From positions 1,116,001-1,180,000 of the forward strand of contig NZ_JAFIQT010000001.1 of the NCBI RefSeq assembly GCF_017355935.1: a DNA stretch of 64,000 nucleotides, given 5' to 3'. The translations under genes and the position numbers were made by a program. Every line of letters begins with the position of its first letter. The first letter of the stretch is position 1. This stretch comes from Telluribacter humicola. GTDB taxonomy: Bacteria > Bacteroidota > Bacteroidia > Cytophagales > Spirosomataceae. This document shows positions 52,881-61,828 of this stretch, piece after piece. The notes below the pieces were generated by a model, which saw only the letters and a program-made list of their open reading frames with translations, was not told the DNA's origin and searched no databases.

Positions 52881-55800
52881 ATGAAGAAGATTGCTCTATC
52901 TTTTGGATTGATGCTAGCCTCCCTGCTCGTAGGGTGTGCGGTGCAGCAATCCGCAAAAACTGGCAGCATGGCCCAGGAGAAAGCAGTGAAGCCGCGGCGT
53001 TTGGAGGTTCTATTCCTGGGAGATAACGGTCACCACCGTCCCATTGATAGAGTTCCAGCCATCATGGCGGCACTGGGTGCCAAAGGCATCAACTTTACCT
53101 ATACCGACCGCCTTCAGGACCTCAATCCTGAAAACCTTAACAAGTACGACGCGCTGATGCTGTACGCCAACTGGGATTCCATTGGCAATCCGCAGGCGCA
53201 GGCGCTATTGGATTTCGTAGCTTCCGGCAAGGGATTCCTGCCTATCCACTGCGGCTCGTACTGCTTCCGCAACAACGCCGAAGTAGTAAAGCTGATCGGT
53301 GGACAGTTCTGGCGCCATACCTGGGATACTATCCAGCCCGTATGGACCCGGCCTGACCATCCGGCTATCGCGGGTGTAAAGCCTTTCAAAACCGTTGACG
53401 AAACCTACCTGCACACTCAGCTTCAGCCTGATAACGTGGTCCTGACGGAGCGGATCATTGGTGCTGACCAGGCCAAAGACAAGCCCGGACAAACGAAGGA
53501 GCCTTATACATGGGTACGTACGCACGGAAAAGGTCGCGTATTCTATACAGCCTACGGCCACGATGAGCGTACTTGGGGACAGCCTGAGTTTCATAATCTG
53601 ATTGAAAAAGGAATCCTGTGGGCGGTGAATGACGAAGCTCGTAAAGCACACGAGGCCCTTAAGCCACAGCCATTTGCCTACCGCGAGGCTAAGCTGCCTA
53701 ACTACGAGCAGCGTCCCGGTCCTCAGTTGCAGCAGTTGCCTCTCTCACCTGAGGAGTCGGTGAAGCACATCCAGATACCCGTTGACTTTACCCTGGAAGT
53801 ATTCGCGCACGAGCCGGATGTTGTTCACCCTATCGCGATGTCGTGGGATGAGCGTGGCCGCTTGTACGTACTTATTACCAAAGACTACCCCAACGAGCGC
53901 AAGGATACTGGCGGTAGCGACTACATCCTGATCTGTGAAGATACCAACAAGGATGGCAAGGCCGACAAATTCACCCGCTTCGCCGAAGGGCTAAGCGTAC
54001 CGACAGGTATGGTATTCGCTAATGACGGATTGATTGTATCACAGGCTCCGCACATGCTGTTCCTGAAGGATACCAACGGCGACGATAAGGCGGACGAAAA
54101 GAAGATTCTGTTCAGCGGCTTTGGTACCTTCGATACCCACGCCGGACCTTCTAACCTGCACTATGGCTTCGACAACTGGATCTATGGTTCGGTAGGATAC
54201 TCGGGCTTCAAGGGCAAGTTTGGCGACAAAGATTCACTCAACTTCGGACAGGCGCTGTTCCGTTTCCGTCCCGACGGTTCGGATATGGAACTGATGACGC
54301 GTACTTCCAACAATACCTGGGGACTAGGCTTCAACGAAGCTGGTGATCTCTTTGGCTCTACGGCTAACAACTCGCACGGCTGGTACATGGCTATTCCGCA
54401 CCGCTACTTCGGCGAGAGCCGCGTAGACAACGGTAGCCGCAGCACAGATACGCACAAGGATATGAAGCCTATCACGCCTAAAGTACGTCAGGTGGATGTA
54501 TTTGGCGGGTTCACGGCGGCGGCTGGTCATAACTTCTATACCGCCCGCGCATTCCCTAAGAAGTACTGGAATACCGTAGCCTTTGTATCAGAGCCTACGG
54601 GACACATTCTGCACCAGAACATAATGGTGAAAAATGGTACTGACTACGAAGATACCGATGGCTTCAACCTCCTGGCTGGAGCCGACGAGTGGGTATCCCC
54701 TGTATTTGCGGAGGTAGGTCCCGACGGAGCCGTATGGGTAGCTGACTGGTATAGCTTTATTATCCAGCACAACCCAACGCCTAAAGGCTTTGACAATGGT
54801 AAGGGTAACGCCTACGACACTGACCTGCGTGACTACACCCACGGACGTCTGTACCGCATCGCGTACAAAGGAGCCCCCGCCTATACCCCGATCATGCTGA
54901 GCAAGAGCCGTCCTGAAGAGCTGGTAGCTACGCTGAAAAATACGAATATGTTCTGGCGTCGTCACGCCCAGCGCCTGCTGGTAGAGCGCGGCAACACCGA
55001 TGTAGTACCGCAGCTGGTGGCTCTGGTAAAAGATAACTCCGTAGACGAAATAGGCTTGAACCCGGCAGCTATCCACGCTCTGTGGACCCTGCAGGGACTG
55101 GGAGCGTTGAAAGGACAGGACAACGAAGCCCTGAAAGCGGCTACGGCGGCCCTGAAGCACCCAAGCTCGGCCGTTCGCAAAACGGCTGTACAAGTACTAC
55201 CTCGCAATGCCGCTACGGCACAAGCTCTGATGCAGGCCAATGCCCTTAGCGATAAGGAGCCTCTGGTAGTACTGAATACGCTGCTGGCCTTTACCGAAAC
55301 ACCGCTGACTCCTGCCATTGAGAAAGCCGTACTGGCCCGGATGGAGCAGTCGACCGAAGCGGATGACCGCTGGATGCCGGATGTATTTGCGGTAGCCATG
55401 AATTCCCACGGAGGTAAGCTACGTCAGCAGTACCTGGCTGGCCGTAAAGCCAAGGCTTCTCAGGCAAGCAGCCAGAAAGCTTCGGCCAAGGCAGGTATGG
55501 ATCACAGCAAGATGGATCACTCTGCTCACCAGGCTAATAAGCCTGCGGCAAGTCTGGTACAAGGCAGTGCTGAGTTGGCTATTACCAACATCACCATTGA
55601 GCCAGGCCACCCGTATGTACGTGAGTACGCCCGTGTCGTAGTAGAGATCACCAACCAGGGTAGTGTAGCAGTACCTGCTGATGTAGTACCCGTGGTGAAT
55701 GTAGAAGTACGCGGCGGCGGATTGAACATCAACTACATCAGCAAGAACCTGAACAAGGGTATCGCTCCGGGTGAGACTATCAAGCTTTCCGAAGGAAATA

Positions 55801-56648
55801 ACGGTCCATGGCGGGCTAACTTCGGCTTTACTGCCGAGCAGGCCGGTAAAGTACAGGTAACAGCCGTGATTGACCTGGATAACGTAGTAGCCGAAAAAGA
55901 TGAGAACCGCAACAACCGCCTCTCCAAGAGCTTTGACGTACGTCGTCTCGACAAGTTGTCAGACTTTGCTCTCGAGCGCACCGCCCGCAGCTATGCTTCT
56001 TACGCCTCGGCTGATTCGGTACTGGCTCTCCTGAATACCGCGCAGGCACTCGATGCCGACGGAAGACTGGCCATAGTGAAAGGAGTAGTAGGAGGCTGGA
56101 ATGTGAAGCGTAAGGAAGTAGGTACAGAGGCAGCGCGCACCATGCTGGCCAGCCTCAAGAAAGAACTACCTGACGATCTGAGCCAGCGCATGAGCGGCCT
56201 TCTGGAATCATTCGGCATAAAAGATGATGTAGCCTCTGACCCGAATACACAGGTGGTACACATCAAGGCCGTACGTGAGGAAATGAAGTTTGACAAAACA
56301 GCATTTACGGTAGTGGCTGGCAAGCCCGTGGAAGTGGTTTTCGAAAATCCTGATGCCATGCAGCACAACTTTGTGCTGGGTAAGCCAAAGACGCTGGAAA
56401 TAATCGGAGCGGCTGCTGACAAGATGATCACGGCTAAGGATGGTGCTGAGAAGAACTACGTGCCTTCTATACCGCAGATCATTGCGGCTACGCCACTGGT
56501 AAATCCCGATCAGACCTACCGTTTGAAGTTCATGGCTCCTTCCGAGCCGGGCAGTTACCCATTTGTGTGTACATTCCCTGGTCACTGGCGCCTGATGAAA
56601 GGTGTTATGACCGTCACCAAAGAGCAGGCTATGAATACTTCGAAATAG
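52881..56648 (+). CDS. large lipoprotein: ThuA domain, propeller, HEAT/CARDB and C-terminal azurin-like copper domain
   Basis: This 1255-residue protein has a lipobox with Cys19 (LVGC). A ThuA-like trehalose-utilization domain follows (about 40-250). A beta-propeller of the PVC/heme-type family covers about 290-660 (DTNKDGKADKFTRFAEGL, WVADWYSFIIQH), then HEAT-like repeats (about 675-860). A Met/His-rich linker MDHSKMDHSAH is at 873-883, a CARDB-like domain at about 890-1010, and a final cupredoxin at 1125-1255. Its ligands His1162, Cys1230, His1235 and Met1239 have the azurin spacing C-x4-H-x3-M. The protein probably works at the outer membrane as an electron-transfer-linked sugar oxidation enzyme. 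Confidence 0.88.
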   Translation: MKKIALSFGLMLASLLVGCAVQQSAKTGSMAQEKAVKPRRLEVLFLGDNGHHRPIDRVPAIMAALGAKGINFTYTDRLQDLNPENLNKYDALMLYANWDSIGNPQAQALLDFVASGKGFLPIHCGSYCFRNNAEVVKLIGGQFWRHTWDTIQPVWTRPDHPAIAGVKPFKTVDETYLHTQLQPDNVVLTERIIGADQAKDKPGQTKEPYTWVRTHGKGRVFYTAYGHDERTWGQPEFHNLIEKGILWAVNDEARKAHEALKPQPFAYREAKLPNYEQRPGPQLQQLPLSPEESVKHIQIPVDFTLEVFAHEPDVVHPIAMSWDERGRLYVLITKDYPNERKDTGGSDYILICEDTNKDGKADKFTRFAEGLSVPTGMVFANDGLIVSQAPHMLFLKDTNGDDKADEKKILFSGFGTFDTHAGPSNLHYGFDNWIYGSVGYSGFKGKFGDKDSLNFGQALFRFRPDGSDMELMTRTSNNTWGLGFNEAGDLFGSTANNSHGWYMAIPHRYFGESRVDNGSRSTDTHKDMKPITPKVRQVDVFGGFTAAAGHNFYTARAFPKKYWNTVAFVSEPTGHILHQNIMVKNGTDYEDTDGFNLLAGADEWVSPVFAEVGPDGAVWVADWYSFIIQHNPTPKGFDNGKGNAYDTDLRDYTHGRLYRIAYKGAPAYTPIMLSKSRPEELVATLKNTNMFWRRHAQRLLVERGNTDVVPQLVALVKDNSVDEIGLNPAAIHALWTLQGLGALKGQDNEALKAATAALKHPSSAVRKTAVQVLPRNAATAQALMQANALSDKEPLVVLNTLLAFTETPLTPAIEKAVLARMEQSTEADDRWMPDVFAVAMNSHGGKLRQQYLAGRKAKASQASSQKASAKAGMDHSKMDHSAHQANKPAASLVQGSAELAITNITIEPGHPYVREYARVVVEITNQGSVAVPADVVPVVNVEVRGGGLNINYISKNLNKGIAPGETIKLSEGNNGPWRANFGFTAEQAGKVQVTAVIDLDNVVAEKDENRNNRLSKSFDVRRLDKLSDFALERTARSYASYASADSVLALLNTAQALDADGRLAIVKGVVGGWNVKRKEVGTEAARTMLASLKKELPDDLSQRMSGLLESFGIKDDVASDPNTQVVHIKAVREEMKFDKTAFTVVAGKPVEVVFENPDAMQHNFVLGKPKTLEIIGAAADKMITAKDGAEKNYVPSIPQIIAATPLVNPDQTYRLKFMAPSEPGSYPFVCTFPGHWRLMKGVMTVTKEQAMNTSK

Positions 56649-56682
56649 TATAAGTAGTATATAAATTCAATCGTTTGGACAG

Positions 56683-56724
56683 CTCCCGCTTTCGCTCATT
56701 TTGGGTAGAGGCGGGAGTTTTTTT
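56683..56724 (+). terminator. terminator of the large lipoprotein gene
   Basis: CTCCCGC (56683-56689) pairs with GCGGGAG (56711-56717) around a 21-base loop and is followed by TTTTTTT. It lies before the GH43 start codon, showing that the nominal frame start at 56675 is not used. Confidence 0.8.
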
Positions 56725-56755
56725 ATTTAATTACATATATACACTACGAAACCCC

Positions 56756-57736
56756 ATGAGGAAGCTTTACGCCCTAACTCTGCTGCTTCTTGTAGCCGCG
56801 GGTACCCTGAGGGCCCAGTCTACCGCCATACCTGTCCATGATCCGGTGATGATTAAGCAGGATAGCCTGTACTACCTGTTCTGTACGGGCCGTGGCATTG
56901 CTGTCTGGTCTTCGCCCGATATGAAAGAGTGGAAGAAGGAAAAACCCGTATTCGAAGAAGCACCGGACTGGGCTGTGAAGGCGGTACCGGGCTTCCAGCG
57001 CAACCACATCTGGGCACCGGATATCTCATACCACAATGGTACCTATTACCTGTACTACTCTATATCGTCTTTTGGTAAGAATGGCTCCTGCATTGGTCTT
57101 GCCACCAACAAGACCCTGCACCCTGATAGTCCCGACTACCGCTGGATAGACCATGGTAAGGTCGTGGAATCGGTACCCGGCCGGGACAACTGGAACGCCA
57201 TTGACCCGAACCTGATCCGGGATGAGGAGGGGACGCCGTGGCTGGCTTTTGGCTCTTTCTGGGATGGACTCAAGCTGGTAAAGCTGACGGACAATGCCCG
57301 GGCCATTGCTACCGATCCGCAGCGCTGGTATACGCTGGCCAGTCGCAGAGCCAAGAGCCCTACGGACTCCCTTGCTGGGAACACCGCCATTGAAGCCCCA
57401 TTTATATTCAAGAAGGGCAACTACTACTACCTCTTCGCATCGATAGACTTTTGTTGTAAGGGAGAAAACAGTACCTATAAAATGATTGTCGGGCGCTCAG
57501 AGAAGCTAACCGGCCCCTACCTTGACAAAGCCGGAGTTGAAATGACCAAAAGCGGAGGTACCCCGCTCCTGCAGGGCAACAAAGACTGGCATGGTGTAGG
57601 GCACAATGCCGTATCTACCTTTGATGGAGCAGACTACCTGATCTTCCACGGGTACGACGCCCAGGACAAGGGGCGCTCCAAGCTACGGATCGAGCAATTA
57701 AGCTGGGACGAAGCGCAGTGGCCGGTAGTGAAGTAG
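56756..57736 (+). CDS. glycoside hydrolase family 43 protein (arabinanase-like)
   Basis: The frame opens at 56675, within a terminator, so I use the ATG at 56756, which starts a signal peptide (MRKLYALTLLLLVAAGTLRA); the protein is 326 residues. The five-bladed propeller fold of GH43 is seen, with Asp29 (HDPVM), Asp150 (AIDPN) and Glu213 (AIEAPF) as the likely catalytic base, pKa modulator and acid. It is closest to arabinan endo-1,5-alpha-L-arabinanases in pattern. It is secreted or periplasmic. Confidence 0.9.
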   Translation: MRKLYALTLLLLVAAGTLRAQSTAIPVHDPVMIKQDSLYYLFCTGRGIAVWSSPDMKEWKKEKPVFEEAPDWAVKAVPGFQRNHIWAPDISYHNGTYYLYYSISSFGKNGSCIGLATNKTLHPDSPDYRWIDHGKVVESVPGRDNWNAIDPNLIRDEEGTPWLAFGSFWDGLKLVKLTDNARAIATDPQRWYTLASRRAKSPTDSLAGNTAIEAPFIFKKGNYYYLFASIDFCCKGENSTYKMIVGRSEKLTGPYLDKAGVEMTKSGGTPLLQGNKDWHGVGHNAVSTFDGADYLIFHGYDAQDKGRSKLRIEQLSWDEAQWPVVK

Positions 57737-57782
57737 CTGATACATAGCTGACTTATGACGTACACTAAGTGTGGATGGGGGC

Positions 57783-57816
57783 TTGTCAGGAATGTCGGAA
57801 GTAATATGTACTTTCG
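57783..57816 (+). promoter_or_regulatory. possible promoter of the histidine kinase gene
   Basis: TTG at 57783-57785, a 23-base spacer (at the long end), TACTTTCG at 57809-57816. The 14-mer ATGTACTTTCGTAA overlaps it and occurs also at 47040-47053. Confidence 0.45.
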
Positions 57817-57848
57817 TAACTTTATATGAAAGCTCGTATCCCTTGCTC

Positions 57849-58985
57849 ATGAATCAGCTAACTGATTTTTTCTCTAAATTATTCAGTACCTCCGACTGGC
57901 CTCCGCGCTGGTACTGTGGTACCTGGTCAGATTTTCACGGCTGGCTTTATATTATTTCAGATCTTACCATCTGGCTGGCTTACATGTGCATACCTGTTAT
58001 TTTACTACGATTTGTCATAGTAAAGCGTGGGGTGCCGCTTAGAGGCGTATTTTGGTTATTTGGGGCGTTTATCCTGCTCTGTGGCCTTACCCATTTAATT
58101 GATGCCGTCATATTCTGGGTGCCTATTTACCGGATCAGCGCTTTGATTCGTTTTCTGACTGGTGTGGTATCTATCGGGACGGTAATTGCCATGATAAAAT
58201 ACTTTAATGATGCCGTAGGTCTGCGGACTTCCCAGGAGTATGAGTACGAGCTGAAGTACCGCCAGAAAGCCATGCAGGCACTGGAGCGGTCCAATGAAGA
58301 GCTGAAGCAGTTTGCTTACGTAGCCTCGCATGACCTGCAGTCGCCTCTGAAAACCATTGAAGGGTACCTGGGACTGCTGGAAAGTAAATACAAATCAGAA
58401 CTGGATGAGTCAGGACAGAAGATAATACAGACTACCGCTAACTCTGCTCACCGGATGCGTGACCTGATCAATGACTTGCTGGAGTTTTCGCAGGTAGGAC
58501 TGGGGCAGGATCTGACGAATGTGGATCTGAATAATGTACTGGGCGAAGCACTCGAGGAGATGGAGCAGGAAATAAATGAAAACAAGGCGGATATTACCGT
58601 CGGTAAGCTCCCCCAACTGCGGGCTTCACGGACAGATATGAAAAGAGTTTTTCAAAATCTGATATCTAATTCTATAAAGTATAGTCGCAAAGGGATACGT
58701 CCCGAAATCCATATATCTGTTCGTGAGAAAGCTTTTGAGTGGGTATTTTCGGTAAGTGACAACGGAATCGGTATTGACGAGTTATACTTTGAAAAAATAT
58801 TTCAGGTATTCCAAAGGTTACATGCACGCAATGAATACCCCGGTACGGGCGTTGGATTAGCAACGTGCAAAAAGATTGTCGAAACTCATAACGGCAAAAT
58901 TTGGTTAAATAGTGAACCAGGGAAGGGAAGTACTTTTCATTTCACAATTCCCAAAGACCTTAAAACAATACATGACTACGAATAA
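57849..58985 (+). CDS. sensor histidine kinase with ethylene-receptor-like membrane domain
   Basis: I use the ATG at 57849 because it precedes the membrane domain directly (378 residues); the frame extends to 57771. Three helices cover about residues 33-115. Their signature residues Asp38, Tyr45, Ile48, Pro49, Cys78 and His82 match the plant ETR1 ethylene-binding residues (D25, Y32, I35, P36, C65, H69) with identical spacing. The Cys and His coordinate Cu(I) in ETR1. A short linker is followed by the HisKA domain (H161 in VASHDLQSPL) and HATPase_c (NLISNSIKYS, DNGIGID, GTGVGLATCKK). The response regulator overlaps the stop codon by 14 bases. Confidence 0.9.
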   Translation: MNQLTDFFSKLFSTSDWPPRWYCGTWSDFHGWLYIISDLTIWLAYMCIPVILLRFVIVKRGVPLRGVFWLFGAFILLCGLTHLIDAVIFWVPIYRISALIRFLTGVVSIGTVIAMIKYFNDAVGLRTSQEYEYELKYRQKAMQALERSNEELKQFAYVASHDLQSPLKTIEGYLGLLESKYKSELDESGQKIIQTTANSAHRMRDLINDLLEFSQVGLGQDLTNVDLNNVLGEALEEMEQEINENKADITVGKLPQLRASRTDMKRVFQNLISNSIKYSRKGIRPEIHISVREKAFEWVFSVSDNGIGIDELYFEKIFQVFQRLHARNEYPGTGVGLATCKKIVETHNGKIWLNSEPGKGSTFHFTIPKDLKTIHDYE

Positions 58986-59400
58986 CAAACTGAGGTGTGT
59001 CCTGTTAGTGGATGATGACCCGGACGATAACTTCCTGCATCAGATCGTGATCAAAGAAAGCGGGATGAGTCCAAAGGTAGTAGTCGCTGAAAATGGCGAG
59101 GTGGCCTGGCATTATCTGACTACTTCCTGCCAAAAGACTGAATTCGATAAGCCGGATGTGATCTTTCTGGACATTAATATGCCCCGTATGAATGGCTTTG
59201 AGTTTTTGTCTTTGTACAAGACGCTGGCGGATGATCTGCGTGCAGGTACTAAAGTAGTCATTCTGTCTACTTCCTCTCATCCGCATGATTACGAAAAGGC
59301 TCTGTCCATATTCCCGGAGATACATTACCGGACCAAGCCCCTTACCGAAGAAATGCTCCTGAATATCCTGAACGGAGAGTCTTCGTTTTCAAACGTGTAG
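58972..59400 (+). CDS. response regulator, REC domain only
   Basis: I use the ATG at 58972, which overlaps the kinase stop by 14 bases, because the frame upstream lies within the kinase. The 142-residue protein is a stand-alone REC domain: VDDDPDD at the N-terminus (acidic pocket), phospho-acceptor Asp67 in VIFLDINMPRMNG, Thr/Ser at 100-101, and Lys122 in YRTKPLT. It has no output domain, so it is a CheY/Rcp1-type partner for the kinase. Confidence 0.93.
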   Translation: MTTNNKLRCVLLVDDDPDDNFLHQIVIKESGMSPKVVVAENGEVAWHYLTTSCQKTEFDKPDVIFLDINMPRMNGFEFLSLYKTLADDLRAGTKVVILSTSSHPHDYEKALSIFPEIHYRTKPLTEEMLLNILNGESSFSNV

Positions 59401-59433
59401 GTAAATAAAGAGCATCTAATCATTAACTATATC

Positions 59434-59466
59434 AAAAAGGAGCCCGCATGCGGGCTCCTTTTTTAG
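59434..59466. terminator. terminator of the kinase-regulator pair
   Basis: A perfect 30-nt palindrome (59434-59463) with A- and T-run ends is followed by another T. It is shared with the convergent MOSC gene. Confidence 0.93.
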
Positions 59467-59972
59467 CTTTTATCCTTTACTACCTCCACCGGATCACCTA
59501 CGCGTATATTCCCTTCGTGTAGTACCCTGGCCGTAATGCCGCCGTGCTGTCGCATGGCATTGTAGCCTCCGGTACCCAGTAGTTCCTCCATACGGCTGCA
59601 GGGGTGGCATTCGCCGGTGTATTCCAGTACAGCTTCCCCGATCCGGAATGTCTTATCCTTCAGGGCCAGCAGGTTTATTCCTTTGACGACCAGGTTACGT
59701 CGAACCAGCGCCGGGTCCAGGCTGTCCATACCCATGTAAGAGGCAATGGCCAGCAGGTGTTCGGCCTGGATGAGCGTGACCTGGCGCTTGCTATCCGGGC
59801 GGCCCTTGTACCGGTCGCCATCCAGACCGGTGCCAATGCGGGCGTAGGTCTGCTCAATGGTATTGACGGGCTGCCGCTGGGCCGGACGCACCCCCATCCA
59901 GACTACGCGCCCAGGCTGGGCGTACTGCTGCATGAGCTGGTATAAGGGGGAGGACTCGGGCAGATTGGCCAT
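59463..59972 (-). CDS. MOSC domain-containing protein
   Basis: The frame extends to 60026, but the ATG at 59972 directly follows the end of the DUF3500 gene and begins MANLPESSPLY, so I use it (169 residues). The MOSC signature is seen in GECHPCSRMEELLG with the conserved Cys and in NLVVKGINLLALKDKTFRIG. MOSC domains are found in molybdenum cofactor sulphurases and in YiiM-type proteins. The partner is not determined. It is in an operon with the DUF3500 gene, with a gap of only 4 bases. Confidence 0.93.
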   Translation of the reverse strand: MANLPESSPLYQLMQQYAQPGRVVWMGVRPAQRQPVNTIEQTYARIGTGLDGDRYKGRPDSKRQVTLIQAEHLLAIASYMGMDSLDPALVRRNLVVKGINLLALKDKTFRIGEAVLEYTGECHPCSRMEELLGTGGYNAMRQHGGITARVLHEGNIRVGDPVEVVKDKS

Positions 59973-59976
59973 AGGA

Positions 59977-61080
59977 TTATTTTTTGTGCTGGGCTTCGTA
60001 GTGCTGGCGCAGCAGATCATCCCCAAAGTCGTTGGTCAGATCGCGCACTACGGTATGAACATGGTTAGCGTTATCCTGCGTATTGTCAAACTCAATCAGG
60101 AGCGTAGGGCCGTGAATACGGTAGTAATGGCCCTGGCCTTTTCCCTTGATGGGTTCGGTATCACCGATCCAGGCGAAGTAGATGTTGTCCATGCCTGCTT
60201 TTTTGAGCTGTTCCATTTGCTGATTTTTCAGCGTAACGTGGTAGCGGTTGAGGTAGGTACCAATGAGTTGACGGAATAGCTCCTGCTGCGCAGCGGTCAT
60301 GTCCTTCATAGCAACGCCCTCAAAGTTTGATAGCTTGCCCGCTGTGCGGTCATTGGCAGTAAACATTTCCCAGGGCGACTTATTACCCAGAATTACCTGT
60401 TGCCGCTGTGCGTCGGTCAGTGAGTTTAGGAGCTGAAAGCCCAGATCTTCCTCTTCTTTCAGGACCCGACGGCCTTTCTGAGGCATATCTACCAGCACAT
60501 GGCCCGGGTTGGAGCCTAAAAAGCTGGGCGTGTAGCTGAGTTGGCCGGTTACGGAAGAGAAGTGCAGCGATATATGGTGGCCTTCGATACGCCAGCTCCA
60601 GGGCTCTTTGCCGCCCGGCGTACCAAATACCAGAAACGAGTAGTTCTCGGGGTCGCGGCGGGTGTCATTGGGCGGACGATTCTCTACAACCCGCAGTACA
60701 TTTTCGAGGTCTATGATTTCATTAACCTTGCGGTAGCCTTCGTCGCTCATCATGACTTTTACCATACCCATAGCCGCGGTACGCTGTTTGTCGGTCATGT
60801 GCTTCAGGGCCAGTCCTTTTCGCTCGCGGGGGACAAAGTGCCAGTCAAACCGCAGGGGATCTTCAAAGGCCAGTTGGGTCTGCTTGATCTGACCAGCATC
60901 CAGTGTACCCAGAAAAGCTTTGACCGCTTTGGTCATCTGCTGAGTAAGCGTCTCCTTCTTGCTGGGAGTATCCACTCCGGGAATATCCATTCGGGGAGCC
61001 GCTTTTACCAGACAGATAGGTGCTACGAGCAGCAGAAGCAGGATGCGTGAAAATAGAGTGACTAAGGTAAGATTGCGCAT
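59977..61080 (-). CDS. DUF3500 domain-containing secreted protein
   Basis: This 367-residue protein has a signal peptide (about 1-27). The DUF3500 domain follows, recognised by WHFVPRERKGLALKHM, YSFLVFGTPGG, WSWRIEGHHISLHFS and IHGPTLLIEFDNTQDNANHVH near the C-terminus. The function of the family is not known. It precedes the MOSC gene and follows the DUF1080 gene on the same strand. Confidence 0.93.
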   Translation of the reverse strand: MRNLTLVTLFSRILLLLLVAPICLVKAAPRMDIPGVDTPSKKETLTQQMTKAVKAFLGTLDAGQIKQTQLAFEDPLRFDWHFVPRERKGLALKHMTDKQRTAAMGMVKVMMSDEGYRKVNEIIDLENVLRVVENRPPNDTRRDPENYSFLVFGTPGGKEPWSWRIEGHHISLHFSSVTGQLSYTPSFLGSNPGHVLVDMPQKGRRVLKEEEDLGFQLLNSLTDAQRQQVILGNKSPWEMFTANDRTAGKLSNFEGVAMKDMTAAQQELFRQLIGTYLNRYHVTLKNQQMEQLKKAGMDNIYFAWIGDTEPIKGKGQGHYYRIHGPTLLIEFDNTQDNANHVHTVVRDLTNDFGDDLLRQHYEAQHKK

Positions 61081-61141
61081 AGGTCAGGGAAGTTAGGGAA
61101 ATAACAGCTAGTACCGTGTAGACTAACCACGGTTTAATAAA

Positions 61142-61828
61142 TTAAAGAGTGCGTATCCGGATGTTACGGTACCAGGCTTCGTCACCGTGGTCCTGCAGGG
61201 CTATATGGCCCTTGGCATGTGGCTGGGCGTAGGGCCAACTGGCAAATTTACTCTTAGCTACGGTAGCTTTCCAGGCGTCAGAGCCGTATTCGTATTCAAC
61301 CACTTTCTCACCATTTAGCCAGTGTTCTACGTGTTTATCTTTTACAATAATGCGCCCTTTGTTCCACTGGCCGGCGGGTTTGGCTACCTGTTTGGCGGGA
61401 GCGTACATATCATAGTTAGCTCCGGTCTTTTGCTTATCGTTGATCTTTACCATCTTGCCGCCATCGTTGAAAGGCGGGTACCCTTCATCGTCAATGACCT
61501 GGTACTCCGGGCCTGAGTAGTAGGTTGGGTTTTTGGCGTCTTCAGTGACTTTATAAATAACTCCACTATTACCCTTGGGAGCTACCCTGAATTCAAACTC
61601 CAGTTCAAAATCTTCGTATTGCTCATTTGACACCAGGTCTCCGCTACCGCCGTGGGTCATGAGAGATTCTCCCATCACCATCCAGCCCTTTACCCCGCCA
61701 TCCTGCTGGTAGCTGTGCCAGCCTTTGAGTGACTTACTGTCGAACAGGCTTTGCCATTTACCGGGCTTCTGCGCCCAGACCGCCCCGTTTAGAAGACAGG
61801 CTAAGACCAGTAGATAGTATTGATTCAT
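61142..61828 (-). CDS. DUF1080 (3-keto-disaccharide hydrolase-type) secreted protein
   Basis: The frame opens at 61849, but the ATG at 61828 begins MNQYYLLVLACLLNGAVWAQ, a proper signal, so I use it (228 residues); either is possible. The beta-sandwich contains SLKGWHSYQQDGG, FELEFEFRVAPKGNSGVIYKV and HIALQDHGDEAWYRNIRIR, the DUF1080 (PF06439) pattern. Family members cleave 3-keto-glycosides. It lies 62 bases from the DUF3500 gene and probably shares its transcript. It fits with the keto-sugar genes at 50440-57736. Confidence 0.92.
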   Translation of the reverse strand: MNQYYLLVLACLLNGAVWAQKPGKWQSLFDSKSLKGWHSYQQDGGVKGWMVMGESLMTHGGSGDLVSNEQYEDFELEFEFRVAPKGNSGVIYKVTEDAKNPTYYSGPEYQVIDDEGYPPFNDGGKMVKINDKQKTGANYDMYAPAKQVAKPAGQWNKGRIIVKDKHVEHWLNGEKVVEYEYGSDAWKATVAKSKFASWPYAQPHAKGHIALQDHGDEAWYRNIRIRTL

